A DNA stretch of 64,000 nt from Streptomyces cyaneochromogenes (GTDB lineage Bacteria; Actinomycetota; Actinomycetes; Streptomycetales; Streptomycetaceae). The notes under the pieces were generated by a model. That model was not told the origin of the DNA. It ran no database searches and saw only the letters and a program-made list of their open reading frames with translations. The position numbers and the translations under genes are program-made. Positions 42,662 through 50,558 of this stretch are shown in pieces; positions within the stretch are counted from its first letter, which is position 1, and each line of letters begins with the position of its first letter. The stretch lies in contig NZ_CP034539.1 in NCBI RefSeq assembly GCF_003963535.1, forward strand, positions 10,230,001-10,294,000, written 5' to 3'.

Positions 42662-43525
42662 ATGATGCCCGCTGGTACACCCGTCACGGTTCTGGGACTC
42701 GGACTTATGGGCTCCGCCCTCGCCGGGGCGTTCTTGCGCGCGGGTCACCCGACGACCGTGTGGAACCGCACGAGGGCCAAGGCCGACGACCTCGTGGCTC
42801 GGGGCGCGACGCTCGCCGAGTCTCCGGCGGCCGCTATTGCGGCCGCCCCGCTCGTGGTGGTCTGCGTGTCGGACTACGACGCCGTGGCGGACGTCCTGGA
42901 CGGACCGCTCGACGGTCGGGTTGTAGTGAACCTGACCTCGGGCGCGCCCTCGCGTGCCCGAGCGCTCGCGGAGGAGGTGGCGCGCCGCGGCGGCGGCTAC
43001 CTCGACGGCGGGATCATGGCCGTCCCGGAGATTGTCGGTACGGCCGAAGCCGTGCTCGCCTGCAGCGGGCCGCGAGCGCTGTACGACGCCCACGAGTCGA
43101 CGCTGGGCAGTCTCGGCACGGGTCTCCACCTCGGCGACGACCCCGGACTGTCGGCCACGCACGAGATGGCCACACTCGTCCTCATGTGGAGCATGCTCGA
43201 CGGTTTCCTCAACGGTGCCGCGATCCTCGGCAGGGCCGGTGTGCCCGCCACGGCGTACCTCCCCATCGCGCAGACGGCGATCGAGATGGTGGCCGGCTGG
43301 CTGCCGGACTACGCGCGGCAGGCCGACGACGGCATCTACCCGGCCGACGACGGCACTGTCGACACCCACCTGGTGGCGATGGCGCATGTGGTCGAGGAGA
43401 GCGAGTCGCTCGGTGTGAACGCCGAGCTGCCGAGGCTGCTCAAGGCACTGGCCGAGCGAGCGGCGACCGCGGGTCACGGCGCCAGCGGGTACGTGGCGCT
43501 GGTGGAGCAGTTCCGCAAGCCATGA
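42662..43525 (+). CDS. NAD(P)-dependent imine-reductase/beta-hydroxyacid-dehydrogenase-like protein
   Basis: A 287-residue protein with an N-terminal Rossmann domain (VTVLGLGLMGSALAGAFLRA near residues 8-27, then TVWNRTRAKAD whose Arg/Thr favour NADPH) and a C-terminal helical domain (GYLDGGIMAVPEIVG, LMWSMLDGFLNGAAI). The catalytic lysine of hydroxyacid dehydrogenases (in a GxxGxGxxxK helix) is not visible; the corresponding helix reads LVLMWSMLDGFLNG, which is the pattern of imine reductases. It therefore probably reduces cyclic imines. ATG-ATG at 42662 follows a perfect AAGGAG. Its regulator is the divergent MerR gene. Confidence 0.82.
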   Translation: MMPAGTPVTVLGLGLMGSALAGAFLRAGHPTTVWNRTRAKADDLVARGATLAESPAAAIAAAPLVVVCVSDYDAVADVLDGPLDGRVVVNLTSGAPSRARALAEEVARRGGGYLDGGIMAVPEIVGTAEAVLACSGPRALYDAHESTLGSLGTGLHLGDDPGLSATHEMATLVLMWSMLDGFLNGAAILGRAGVPATAYLPIAQTAIEMVAGWLPDYARQADDGIYPADDGTVDTHLVAMAHVVEESESLGVNAELPRLLKALAERAATAGHGASGYVALVEQFRKP

Positions 43526-43657
43526 GTCGTGCGATGGCGGCCGGGTCATCCACCTGGCAGCCGCAGGGGCTTGAGGCCGCCCAGCCCGGACGGACCGGAG
43601 CAGCGACTGTGTCGGAGCTGCATGGCGCGGCTTGGAGCTGTCCGGGCGATCATGTGA
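43526..43657. other. Gene-free flank of an IS remnant
   Basis: Between the imine-reductase-like gene and the IS5 remnant I see no coding sequence and no clear terminal inverted repeat. Confidence 0.4.
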
Positions 43658-43871
43658 CTGCCGGTGAGCAATGGATGTTGTGGCCGGTGGCGGGACCACC
43701 GGCAGGTGATCGACGGAATCTTGCACCGGGGGGCGGACCGGCGTGCAGGGGCGGGATCTTCCCGAGCAGTACGGTGCCTGGAAGACCGTCCATGAACGCC
43801 ACCGCCTGTTGTCGGCCTACGGCACGTGGGAGCGTCTGCTGATGTGCGGCTGGCTCGAAACCAAGTCGTGA
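43658..43871 (+). mobile_element. Remnant of an IS5-family transposase (N-terminal part)
   Basis: One frame reads LPVSNGCCGRWRDHRQVIDG and ILHRG; after a shift in a run of Gs another reads GVQGRDLPEQYGAWKTVHER and HRLLSAYGTWERLL, then stops at 43869-43871. This is the conserved N-terminal half of IS5-type transposases (WRDHRQVIDGI, RTGVQWRDLPERFGPWKTVY). The DDE catalytic core is missing. A related remnant on the opposite strand lies at 47.3-47.6 kb. Confidence 0.72.
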
Positions 43872-43993
43872 GCGGCCGCCCTCTGCTCTGCGCCGAGAAG
43901 CAGCTCCAGCACGGCGTCACCGGCTGACGAGGTGAGCCAAGGTTCCTGATCCACGCCGTACCGCCCATCAAAAAACAGTGCTGGTCAGAGCCC

Positions 43994-44974
43994 TCAGCCC
44001 GAACCGGCGACCAGCGCCTCGCCGAGCGGGGTGCGCCGGTAGAGCACCGACCGTCCGGACCGGGCACGGACGAGCAGCCCCGCACCTCGCAGGATGGCGA
44101 GGTGGTCTCCGACCGCGCCGGGTGCCATGGCGAGGGTTCGGGCGAGGTGGCTGGTACTGGCCGGGGCGTCCAGCGCCAACAGCAGCCGGGCTCGGGCCCG
44201 GCCGACCAGAGCGGTCAGTGCGTCCGGTTGGGGGACGGTCGCCTGTTCGTCCCACAGGGCGGCGGTGCCGCGGGCACGATAGACCAAGGTCCTGGGCCAG
44301 GGTTCTTCCAGGTGGGCGGCGATATTCGCGACGAAGACCGAAGGGATCAGCAGGAGCCCGTCGCCGGCGAGGCGGACGTTTCCGACTTGGGGGAAGTGGC
44401 CGATCTCGATACCGCCGGCGCGCCAGGCGATGCTCGGGTGCAGGCTCTCGATGGTCGTGGCCCATCCGTGTTCGCCGATCACACCCACCCGGTGCACGAC
44501 ATCGCGCTCACAGATCGCGCGCAGTTGCGGCCAGTCAGTGGCGAGCAGCTCGTGCCACGCCTGGTCCATCGCCTCGGCGATCCTGGAGACGGCGTCCGTG
44601 GAGTCCAGCACTGCGCGTACGCGGGGATCACGGGCGGACGGGCTGGTCGCGGTGGTGGCGAATTCGTGGCGGGCCGCTTCCAGCGGTGTGGCCCGGATCA
44701 TGGCCAGGTCGTCTGCCCAGGTCTGGTTGAGGCCGCGCGGGGGCGGGGCGACGAAGTTCGGTCCGCCTTGCGGGGTTTGCAGGGCGAGGGCTGCGTCCAG
44801 TTCGGTCTCGCGGCGAAGCCGTTCAAAGGCTGGCCGGAGCCGGGTGGCCCAGGCTCGCGGCAGCGGCCGGTCGTGGCCGGCGAGCGAGCGCAGCAGCAAG
44901 CAGAGGTCCAACGCGGGCGACAGTGCGAAGCGGCTGCGCAGCAGGTCCTCGACGGAGACTTCGAAGCGGAGCAC
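43994..44974 (-). CDS. ArsR-type winged-helix regulator with N-terminal DUF5937-like domain
   Basis: A 326-residue protein. The C-terminal 90 residues are an ArsR winged helix (RLLLALDAPASTSHLARTLA, GAVGDHLAILRGAGLLVRAR, SGRSVLYRRTPLGEAL). The N-terminal 230 residues begin MLRFEVSVEDLLRSRFALSP, the layout of the large actinobacterial ArsR/DUF5937 group whose ligands are unknown. Metal-binding cysteines of classical ArsR are absent. It is divergent from an MFS gene with a perfect palindrome between, so a repressor/exporter pair is likely. Confidence 0.84.
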   Translation of the reverse strand: MLRFEVSVEDLLRSRFALSPALDLCLLLRSLAGHDRPLPRAWATRLRPAFERLRRETELDAALALQTPQGGPNFVAPPPRGLNQTWADDLAMIRATPLEAARHEFATTATSPSARDPRVRAVLDSTDAVSRIAEAMDQAWHELLATDWPQLRAICERDVVHRVGVIGEHGWATTIESLHPSIAWRAGGIEIGHFPQVGNVRLAGDGLLLIPSVFVANIAAHLEEPWPRTLVYRARGTAALWDEQATVPQPDALTALVGRARARLLLALDAPASTSHLARTLAMAPGAVGDHLAILRGAGLLVRARSGRSVLYRRTPLGEALVAGSG

Positions 44975-45004
44975 CCTGCGATGCTAGCGCCGGACGTCTG
45001 TTCC

Positions 45005-45024
45005 GATTCGTCCAGCGACGAATC
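45005..45024. promoter_or_regulatory. Operator between ArsR-type regulator and MFS gene
   Basis: GATTCGTC (45005-45012) and GACGAATC (45017-45024) form a perfect inverted repeat with 8-bp arms around CAGC, 40 bases from the MFS start and 31 from the regulator start. This fits a repressor site governing both genes. Confidence 0.6.
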
Positions 45025-45063
45025 ATTGGTGGGTGGCGTGGGCGCACGGCGAGGCTCGGCGTC

Positions 45064-46356
45064 ATGACCCCAACCGCCGGGCCCGCGCAGGGCAACCACC
45101 GTGCCACCTACCGGGAGGTGCTGGCCGAGCCGCGATTCCGGCTGCTCTTCTCGACGCGCGCCGTCGCGATCACTGCGGGCTCGCTGCGGATCACCACGTT
45201 CTCGGTGCTGGTCTTCGCGACCACCGGCTCCGCGCTGTTGAGCGCACTGGCCTTCGGCATCGGCTTTCTCCCGCAGTTGTTCGGCTCGCTGCTGCTGGGC
45301 TCACTGGCCGACCAACTGCCGCCCCGCGCGCTCATCGCCGGCGGCTACGCCTTGGAAAGCGCCGCCGCGCTGCTGCTCGCCCTGGTGCGGATGCCGATCG
45401 CGGCAAGCCTCGGTGTCGTGGCGCTGGTCGCTCTCGCCGCACCGGTGTTCGGCGGCGCGTCGAGTCGGCTGGTCGCGCAGTGGCTGGAAGGCGACGCCTA
45501 TGTACTGGGCCGTTCACTGAACAACATCGCCTCCTCTGGCGCGCAATTGTTCGGTCTGGCGCTGGGAGGCGCGGTCGTCGCGGTACTCGGCCCGCACCGG
45601 GCCCTCGCGGTGAGCGCCGCCCTCTACCTCGGCTGCGCGTTCGCCATCCGCATCCGGCTACCCCGGCTGCAGCCGGGAGAGTTCGGCGGCACACCCGGCA
45701 GCGCTCGGGGCGATGGCGGGGCCGTCCGTGCAAGCCTGCACGGTGCCGTCCTGCTGCTGCGCGGACACACGGTACGACGACTGATGCTGGCCCAGTGGCT
45801 ACCGCCCGCGTTCGTAGCGGGCGCGGAAGGCCTGATCGTCGCCTACGCGGGAGGACGCCGCTTCGCGCCCGGCTGGTACGCGGTGCTGATGGGCTGTCTG
45901 CCGGTCGGCATGCTCGTCGGTGACCTGCTGGTGGGTCGACTGCTACGGCCACCCATCCGGGAGCGACTGGTAGTCCCTTTGATTGCGCTGACGGGGCTGC
46001 CGCTGGTCGGCTTCGCCACCGAGCCCGGAGTGGGGGTCTCGTCCTGTCTGCTGCTGCTCTGCGGCTTCGGATTGGCCTACGGCCTCGGCCTGCAACGGCC
46101 GTTCCTGGACGCCCTGCCGCAGGATGGCCAAGGCCAGGCCTTCGGTCTGCTCGGCTCCGGCAGCATGACGCTGCAGGGCGTCGGGCCGGCCTGCTTCGGC
46201 TCGGTGGCCGCAGGCATCGGAACAGGCGGCGCAATCGCCCTGGCAGGTGGCGCGGCGGTGCTTACCGCTGGCTGGATACTCACCTGGCACCCGCCCATGT
46301 TAGGACTCCTAAGCCTCGGCTCTGCCGGCCATTGCGGACCACGTACGGGATCTTGA
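45064..46356 (+). CDS. MFS transporter
   Basis: A 430-residue transporter with about 12 membrane segments, of the MFS_3/enterobactin-exporter-like type (ATYREVLAEPRFRLLFSTRA start, then SLLLGSLADQLPPRALIAGG as the loop 2-3 motif). Export of an antibiotic or toxic compound is the common role, and the divergent ArsR-type regulator supports inducible efflux. The ATG at 45064 is chosen because the longer frame overlaps the operator and regulator start. The C-terminus after residue 410 is not membrane-like. Confidence 0.82.
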   Translation: MTPTAGPAQGNHRATYREVLAEPRFRLLFSTRAVAITAGSLRITTFSVLVFATTGSALLSALAFGIGFLPQLFGSLLLGSLADQLPPRALIAGGYALESAAALLLALVRMPIAASLGVVALVALAAPVFGGASSRLVAQWLEGDAYVLGRSLNNIASSGAQLFGLALGGAVVAVLGPHRALAVSAALYLGCAFAIRIRLPRLQPGEFGGTPGSARGDGGAVRASLHGAVLLLRGHTVRRLMLAQWLPPAFVAGAEGLIVAYAGGRRFAPGWYAVLMGCLPVGMLVGDLLVGRLLRPPIRERLVVPLIALTGLPLVGFATEPGVGVSSCLLLLCGFGLAYGLGLQRPFLDALPQDGQGQAFGLLGSGSMTLQGVGPACFGSVAAGIGTGGAIALAGGAAVLTAGWILTWHPPMLGLLSLGSAGHCGPRTGS

Positions 46357-46389
46357 GACCACGAACAGCCCATGGAAGGTTCACGCCAC

Positions 46390-46974
46390 ATGATCGATGA
46401 ATTCGCGAAGGACAACCTGCACGGGAGACTGCGGCGGGACCGCGAGGCGCTGCTCTGGAAACTCGACGGCTTGTCCGAATACGACGCCCGCCGACCTTTG
46501 ACAGCGACCGGAACCAACCTCCTCGGCCTGGTCAAACACGTGGCCACCGTCGAGGCCAGGTACTTCGGCGAGGTCTTCGACCGCCCTTCCCCGGAACCGC
46601 TGTGCCGGTGGCAGGACTCCGACGGCAGCGATCAGTGGGCGACCGAGGACGAGACCCGCGATCAGATCATCGGGTTCTACCGGCGCACGTGGGAACACTC
46701 GGACGCGACGATCAACGAGCTTCCCCTCGACGCCCCCGGCCACGTGCCATGGTGGGCGGAGCCTTCTCCCAACACGAACCTGTTCGCCGTCATGCTCCAT
46801 GTCCTCAGCGAGACCGTTCGGCATGCCGGGCACGCCGATATCCTGCGCGAGGGCCTCGACGGCCGGACCGGGGTGCGCGCCGAACACGAGCAGCCGATCG
46901 ACGAGGAAGCCCGTGCAGCCTACTGCGCGAAGATCGAGCAGGCCGCCAGGTCGGCCGCATCAATCAAGGCTTAG
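46390..46974 (+). CDS. DinB/DUF664 family protein
   Basis: A 194-residue four-helix-bundle protein of the DinB superfamily. It begins IDEFAKDNLHGRLRRDREAL, followed by GTNLLGLVKHVATVEARYFG and VLSETVRHAGHADILREGLD; the three histidines in these helices fit the family's metal site. Members include mycothiol-dependent enzymes and many uncharacterised stress proteins, so mycothiol-linked detoxification is possible but unproven. ATG at 46390 has GGAAGG upstream. It lies 33 bases after the MFS gene on the same strand and may share its transcript. Confidence 0.82.
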   Translation: MIDEFAKDNLHGRLRRDREALLWKLDGLSEYDARRPLTATGTNLLGLVKHVATVEARYFGEVFDRPSPEPLCRWQDSDGSDQWATEDETRDQIIGFYRRTWEHSDATINELPLDAPGHVPWWAEPSPNTNLFAVMLHVLSETVRHAGHADILREGLDGRTGVRAEHEQPIDEEARAAYCAKIEQAARSAASIKA

Positions 46975-47072
46975 TCGGGCATATCGGGCAGCCTGGCATC
47001 AGCTCCCTACCGGCGCTTACGATTCCCGAGCACCCGGCCACCTGATGTGCCCGCGTCACCCGATGTGGGTGT

Positions 47073-47285
47073 TCAGTCCGCGCCGTCGTCGTCCTCGTCC
47101 AGCTCGAGCGCGTCCGCGTCGCTCAGCGGGCGCAGGGCGCCGGCGGCCGGGGTCGATGCGGTGAAGCTGTAGCGGCCGAGCAGGTTCAGGTTGCGGTGCT
47201 TGAGAGGGGAGCCGGGTGATGCCCTCCTCGCGGATCGCGTGGCCCTCGGCCTGGTAGCTGGGCGACGGCGGCGTCGACGTAGCCT
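47073..47285 (-). mobile_element. C-terminal remnant of a Tn3-family transposase
   Basis: Pieces in alternating frames read YVDAAVAQL, then AEGHAIREEGITRL, then SPLKHRNLNLLGRYSFTAST and PAAGALRPLSD, ending in the acidic tail LDEDDDGAD. This is the C-terminal end of actinobacterial Tn3-type transposases (RLSPLKHKNLN...LGRYSF). Frame changes and the short length show it is dead. An IS5 remnant sits directly upstream on the same strand. Confidence 0.6.
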
Positions 47286-47622
47286 TTGCGCAGGCGGACC
47301 GCCTGACTGTCGCTCTGCTCCGGAATCGTGTGCCCGATGCCACGGCGCCGCAGGTACTCGCGGCACGGGTTGTTGCTGTACCCCTTGTCGGCCGCGATGC
47401 TGTCGGGCTTCGTGCGCGGCCGACCCAGACCGACCCAGACCGACCCGCGGAAACGCGGTCCGGGCACCGGCCGCGTGCTGATGAGCCCGCACGATGGCGG
47501 AGTCGACCGGGAGGTCCCAGTCGATCTCGCCCGCGGCGTCGGCCGAGGCCTGGACCTGCTACAGCAGACACTCCCACGTGCAACCGTTCCCACTCGGCAT
47601 CCGTCAGATCGCCCCGCCGCAT
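47286..47622 (-). mobile_element. Remnant of an IS5-family transposase with internal deletion
   Basis: Read leftward, MRRGDLTDAEWERL (from 47622) is the transposase N-terminus. It jumps straight to QVQASADAAGEIDWDLPVDS and AIVRAHQHAAGARTAFPR in another frame, then GLGRPRTKPDSIAADKGYSN, NPCREYLRRRGIGHTIPEQS. About 75 codons are missing between the first two pieces, roughly the part kept in the opposite-strand remnant at 43.7 kb. The first catalytic Asp (VDSAIVRAHQHAAG) is present but the frame is broken. Confidence 0.68.
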
Positions 47623-47639
47623 GCCCAAGCGACTCGCGC

Positions 47640-47990
47640 CCATCTGGGCCAGATGGTGCGGATGTTGGGGTCGTCGGGGTCCTCTTCTGGTGCGGCAGGA
47701 GGATCCCGGCGATGAAGTTCTCGACGCGGTGGTGCGCCGTGTCGGAGAACGCCCGCTCGTAGCCCATCGTGGGGAGACCCGACCGCGGCGTCGGCGGCCC
47801 GGGGGCGCGGGGTGAATGGGACGGCCGCCTGGACGGCGCTGGACGGGTCGTCCACGCCCCCGTTCCCTTCCAACTCCGGGAGGTCGCTGGTACCGGGGTC
47901 CCGCTTGCAGAAGGCCGCGCCGAAGGAGCGTGGGATGCCCGGCCGGACCCGAGTGTCCCCACCCGTCAGGCTGTCGGTACGGCCACGAAC
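47640..47990. other. Unassigned stretch beside transposon remnants
   Basis: A leftward frame includes MGYERAFSDTAHHRVENFIA and GILLPHQKRTPTTPTSAPSG, which looks translated but matches nothing I know; the rest is low-complexity. It is probably further decayed accessory DNA. Confidence 0.3.
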
Positions 47991-47995
47991 TCCAG

Positions 47996-48155
47996 TCACC
48001 CGCGGGCCAGGGCCGCGATGGCGGAGAGCAGTGCCTGGAGCCGGGCGGGTTCGGTCGTCGCGTCCGGAAGCGCCAGGTGCTGCATCGTCAGTCCGTCCAA
48101 AGTGGCCAGGAAGAACCGGGCGCTCGCCTCCGGCGTGTGCCGGCGCGGCGCCGTC
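47996..48155 (-). pseudogene. C-terminal remnant of a TetR family regulator
   Basis: The frame ending at 47996 reads EASARFFLATLDGLTMQHLA and LPDATTEPARLQALLSAIAA. It matches the C-terminal end of the P450 regulator at 36.6 kb (RFFLAGFDGLTMQHLSLPD), but no helix-turn-helix is found upstream and the sequence before it is arginine/proline-rich noise. It is the tail of a deleted TetR gene lying divergent to the flavin monooxygenase gene. Confidence 0.65.
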
Positions 48156-48336
48156 ACAGCGACTCGGTCAAGTGAGCAAGCCATTCGATCAGGTCCCCGC
48201 CTTGGCGGCCCGGGCAACAGCGGCCTCGCTCTGGCCGCTGCGGTCCCCTCCATGGCCGCAGGGGTCAGTTCCCGCCGGCCGCCCGGTGCATAGGTTCCCC
48301 GCAACACCTGAGAAATCCGAGAAAGGAGGCGGACTG

Positions 48337-49683
48337 GTGAGTGCGAACCAGTACGACACCTGTGTGATCGGTGCCGGCCCCGCGGGACTGGCGGTCGCGA
48401 GGGCGTTGGCCGAGCGCGACCTGCCGTATACCCACATCGAGCGCCACACCGGGCCGGGCGGGCTGTGGGACATCGACAATCCGGGCAGTCCGATGTACGA
48501 GTCGGCCCACTTCATCTCCAGCAAGACCCTCTCCGGCTTCGGCGGCTATCCGATGCCGGACCACTTCGCCGACTACCCGCCGCACCGGCAGATCCTGTCC
48601 TACCTGACGTCGTTCGCCGAGGCGTACGGGCTGCGGGAGCGGATCGAGTTCGGCACCGAGGTCCGCGGCGTGGAGAAGAACCCGGACGGCACCTGGACGG
48701 TCACCCGGTCCGACGGCCGGGCGAGCATGCACAGGCACGTCGTCGTGTGCACGGGCGCGCAGTGGAACCCCAGCATCCCTGATCTGCCGGGCGACTTCAC
48801 CGGCGAGATCCGCCACACCGTCACCTACCGCAGCAGCGCTGAACTGCGGGGCAAGCGGGTGCTGGTGGTGGGTGCGGGGAACTCCGGGCTGGACATCGCC
48901 TGCGACGCCGCGCGGTCCGCCGAACACGCGGCGATCAGCATGCGCCGTGGTTACTGGTTCATACCCAAGCACCTGTTCGGCCGCCCCGTGGACACCATCG
49001 CCGCGGGCGGACCCCACCTGCCGATGTGGCTGCAGCAGAAGCTGTTCGGCGGCCTGCTGCGGCTCATCAACGGCGACCCGCGCAGGCTCGGTCTGCAAAA
49101 GCCCGACCACAAGCTGTTCGAGACCCACCCGGCCATCAACTCGCTGCTGATCCACCACCTCCAGCACGGGGACATCACGGCCAGGCCCGGCATCGCGCAC
49201 ACCGAGGGCAGCACGGTGCACTTCACCGACGGCACCAGCGACGACTTCGACCTGATCCTGCTGGCCACGGGATACGTCCACAAAGTCCCCGTCGCGCAGA
49301 AGTACTTCGGCGACGAGCAGCACCCCGACCTCTACCTGTCCTCGTTCTCCCGCGAGCACGAGGGCCTGTTCGGTGTCGGTTTCGTGGAGACCAACTCCGG
49401 TGCCTACCAACTCTTCGACAGCCAGGCTCAGTTGATCGCCTCCTTCATCCGGGACGCGCGGGCCGGGCTGCTGACCGCTGAGCGGTTCGCCCGCCTGATC
49501 CGCGGCGACCGGCCGGACCTGTCCGGCGGACTGAAGTTCGTCGACTCGCCGCGCCACACCGGCTACGTCCACAGCGAAGCCTTCGTGAAGTACCTCGGCA
49601 AGGTCGCCGAAGGGATGGCCTGGCGTACCGCGGGACTGCCGCCTCGGGCAACGTCCGCGCGACAGGAGGCGGTGGCGTCATGA
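48337..49683 (+). CDS. Flavin-containing monooxygenase (FMO/Baeyer-Villiger type)
   Basis: A 448-residue class B flavoprotein monooxygenase. The FAD motif is CVIGAGPAGLAVARALAERD near residues 9-28, the NADPH motif is VLVVGAGNSGLDIACDAARS near 172, and the ATG-type motif LLATGYVHKVP lies near 308. The substrate-side sequence resembles actinobacterial FMOs of the MymA type. It inserts one oxygen atom from O2 into a ketone, sulphide or amine. GTG at 48337 has a perfect AAAGGAGG upstream; the longer upstream frame is a shadow. It overlaps the SDR gene by 4 bases and heads a three-gene oxidation operon. Confidence 0.87.
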   Translation: MSANQYDTCVIGAGPAGLAVARALAERDLPYTHIERHTGPGGLWDIDNPGSPMYESAHFISSKTLSGFGGYPMPDHFADYPPHRQILSYLTSFAEAYGLRERIEFGTEVRGVEKNPDGTWTVTRSDGRASMHRHVVVCTGAQWNPSIPDLPGDFTGEIRHTVTYRSSAELRGKRVLVVGAGNSGLDIACDAARSAEHAAISMRRGYWFIPKHLFGRPVDTIAAGGPHLPMWLQQKLFGGLLRLINGDPRRLGLQKPDHKLFETHPAINSLLIHHLQHGDITARPGIAHTEGSTVHFTDGTSDDFDLILLATGYVHKVPVAQKYFGDEQHPDLYLSSFSREHEGLFGVGFVETNSGAYQLFDSQAQLIASFIRDARAGLLTAERFARLIRGDRPDLSGGLKFVDSPRHTGYVHSEAFVKYLGKVAEGMAWRTAGLPPRATSARQEAVAS

Positions 49684-50558
49684 CGTACGACTTCCGTGAC
49701 AAGGTCATCCTGGTGACCGGCGGCGCCGGAGGCATCGGCAGCGCCCTGTGTCTCCGCTTCGCCGCGGGCGGTGCCCGTCTCGTCGTGGTCGACATCGACG
49801 AGGTGCGGGCCAAGCGGACCGCTGCCGAGCTGCCCGGGAGCGGGCATGCCGGGCTGGGCTGCGACCTGCTGGACCGCCTCGCGGTGGAGCAGATGCTCGA
49901 TGGCGTCGCGGCCACCCACGGACGTATCGACGTCCTGGTGAACAACGTGGGCATGACCAGCTCCGAACGGTTCGACGTGCGCAGCGTCGAGAGCATCGAG
50001 CGGGAGATCGAGCTCAACCTGATCTCCCCGCTGGCCACCACCCGGATAGCCATCCCGCTGCTGCGAGCCTCCGGCGACCCCCGCGTGATCACGACCGTGT
50101 CCCTCGGCGGGATCTTCCCGCTGGGCGAGACCCCCATCTACACCGCCGCCAAGTTCGGGCTGCGGGGCGCGATGCTCGCCATCGGGCTGGACCTGGGGGA
50201 CAAGGGCATCAAGGCGGGTTCGGTACTGCCGTCGGCGACCGACACGCGGATGCTCCGCCAAGAGGCCGTCGAGGGCGGGAACTCCATGCAGTTCCAGGAC
50301 GCGCCGCAACAGCCGTCCGATGTCGTCAGGGCGGTCGTGAGCCTGCTGGACAAGCCTCGCCTGGAGGCATACGTCAGGCCCGGCGAGTCCCGGCTGGTGC
50401 GGTTCGCGATGCTCGCGCCGAATCTGCTGCCCAGGCTCTTTCCGCTGTTCCGCAAGCGGGGCGAGCGGGGGATGGCCCGCTATCTGGAGGACCTGCGCCG
50501 CAGAGGACTGGCCCGCCAGGCCGCCGGCGGCCGGTGGGAGCTGGTGGAGGAAGCATGA
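49680..50558 (+). CDS. Short-chain dehydrogenase/reductase
   Basis: A 292-residue SDR. The cofactor motif is VTGGAGGIGSALCLRF near residue 12, with DIDE after the second strand indicating NAD, NNVG near 88, and catalytic Tyr154/Lys158 in PIYTAAKFGL. The serine is in VSLGGIF. The C-terminal extension (ARYLEDLRRRGLARQA) resembles SDRs of lipid- and sterol-oxidation operons. It is coupled by 4-base overlaps to the monooxygenase before and the aldehyde dehydrogenase after, so it probably oxidises an alcohol in the same pathway. Confidence 0.86.
   Translation: MTYDFRDKVILVTGGAGGIGSALCLRFAAGGARLVVVDIDEVRAKRTAAELPGSGHAGLGCDLLDRLAVEQMLDGVAATHGRIDVLVNNVGMTSSERFDVRSVESIEREIELNLISPLATTRIAIPLLRASGDPRVITTVSLGGIFPLGETPIYTAAKFGLRGAMLAIGLDLGDKGIKAGSVLPSATDTRMLRQEAVEGGNSMQFQDAPQQPSDVVRAVVSLLDKPRLEAYVRPGESRLVRFAMLAPNLLPRLFPLFRKRGERGMARYLEDLRRRGLARQAAGGRWELVEEA

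Noticed and set aside
47812..48336. Upstream extension of the flavin monooxygenase frame
   Set aside because: It has no recognisable domain, overlaps the TetR remnant, and a perfect AAAGGAGG marks GTG 48337 as the start.
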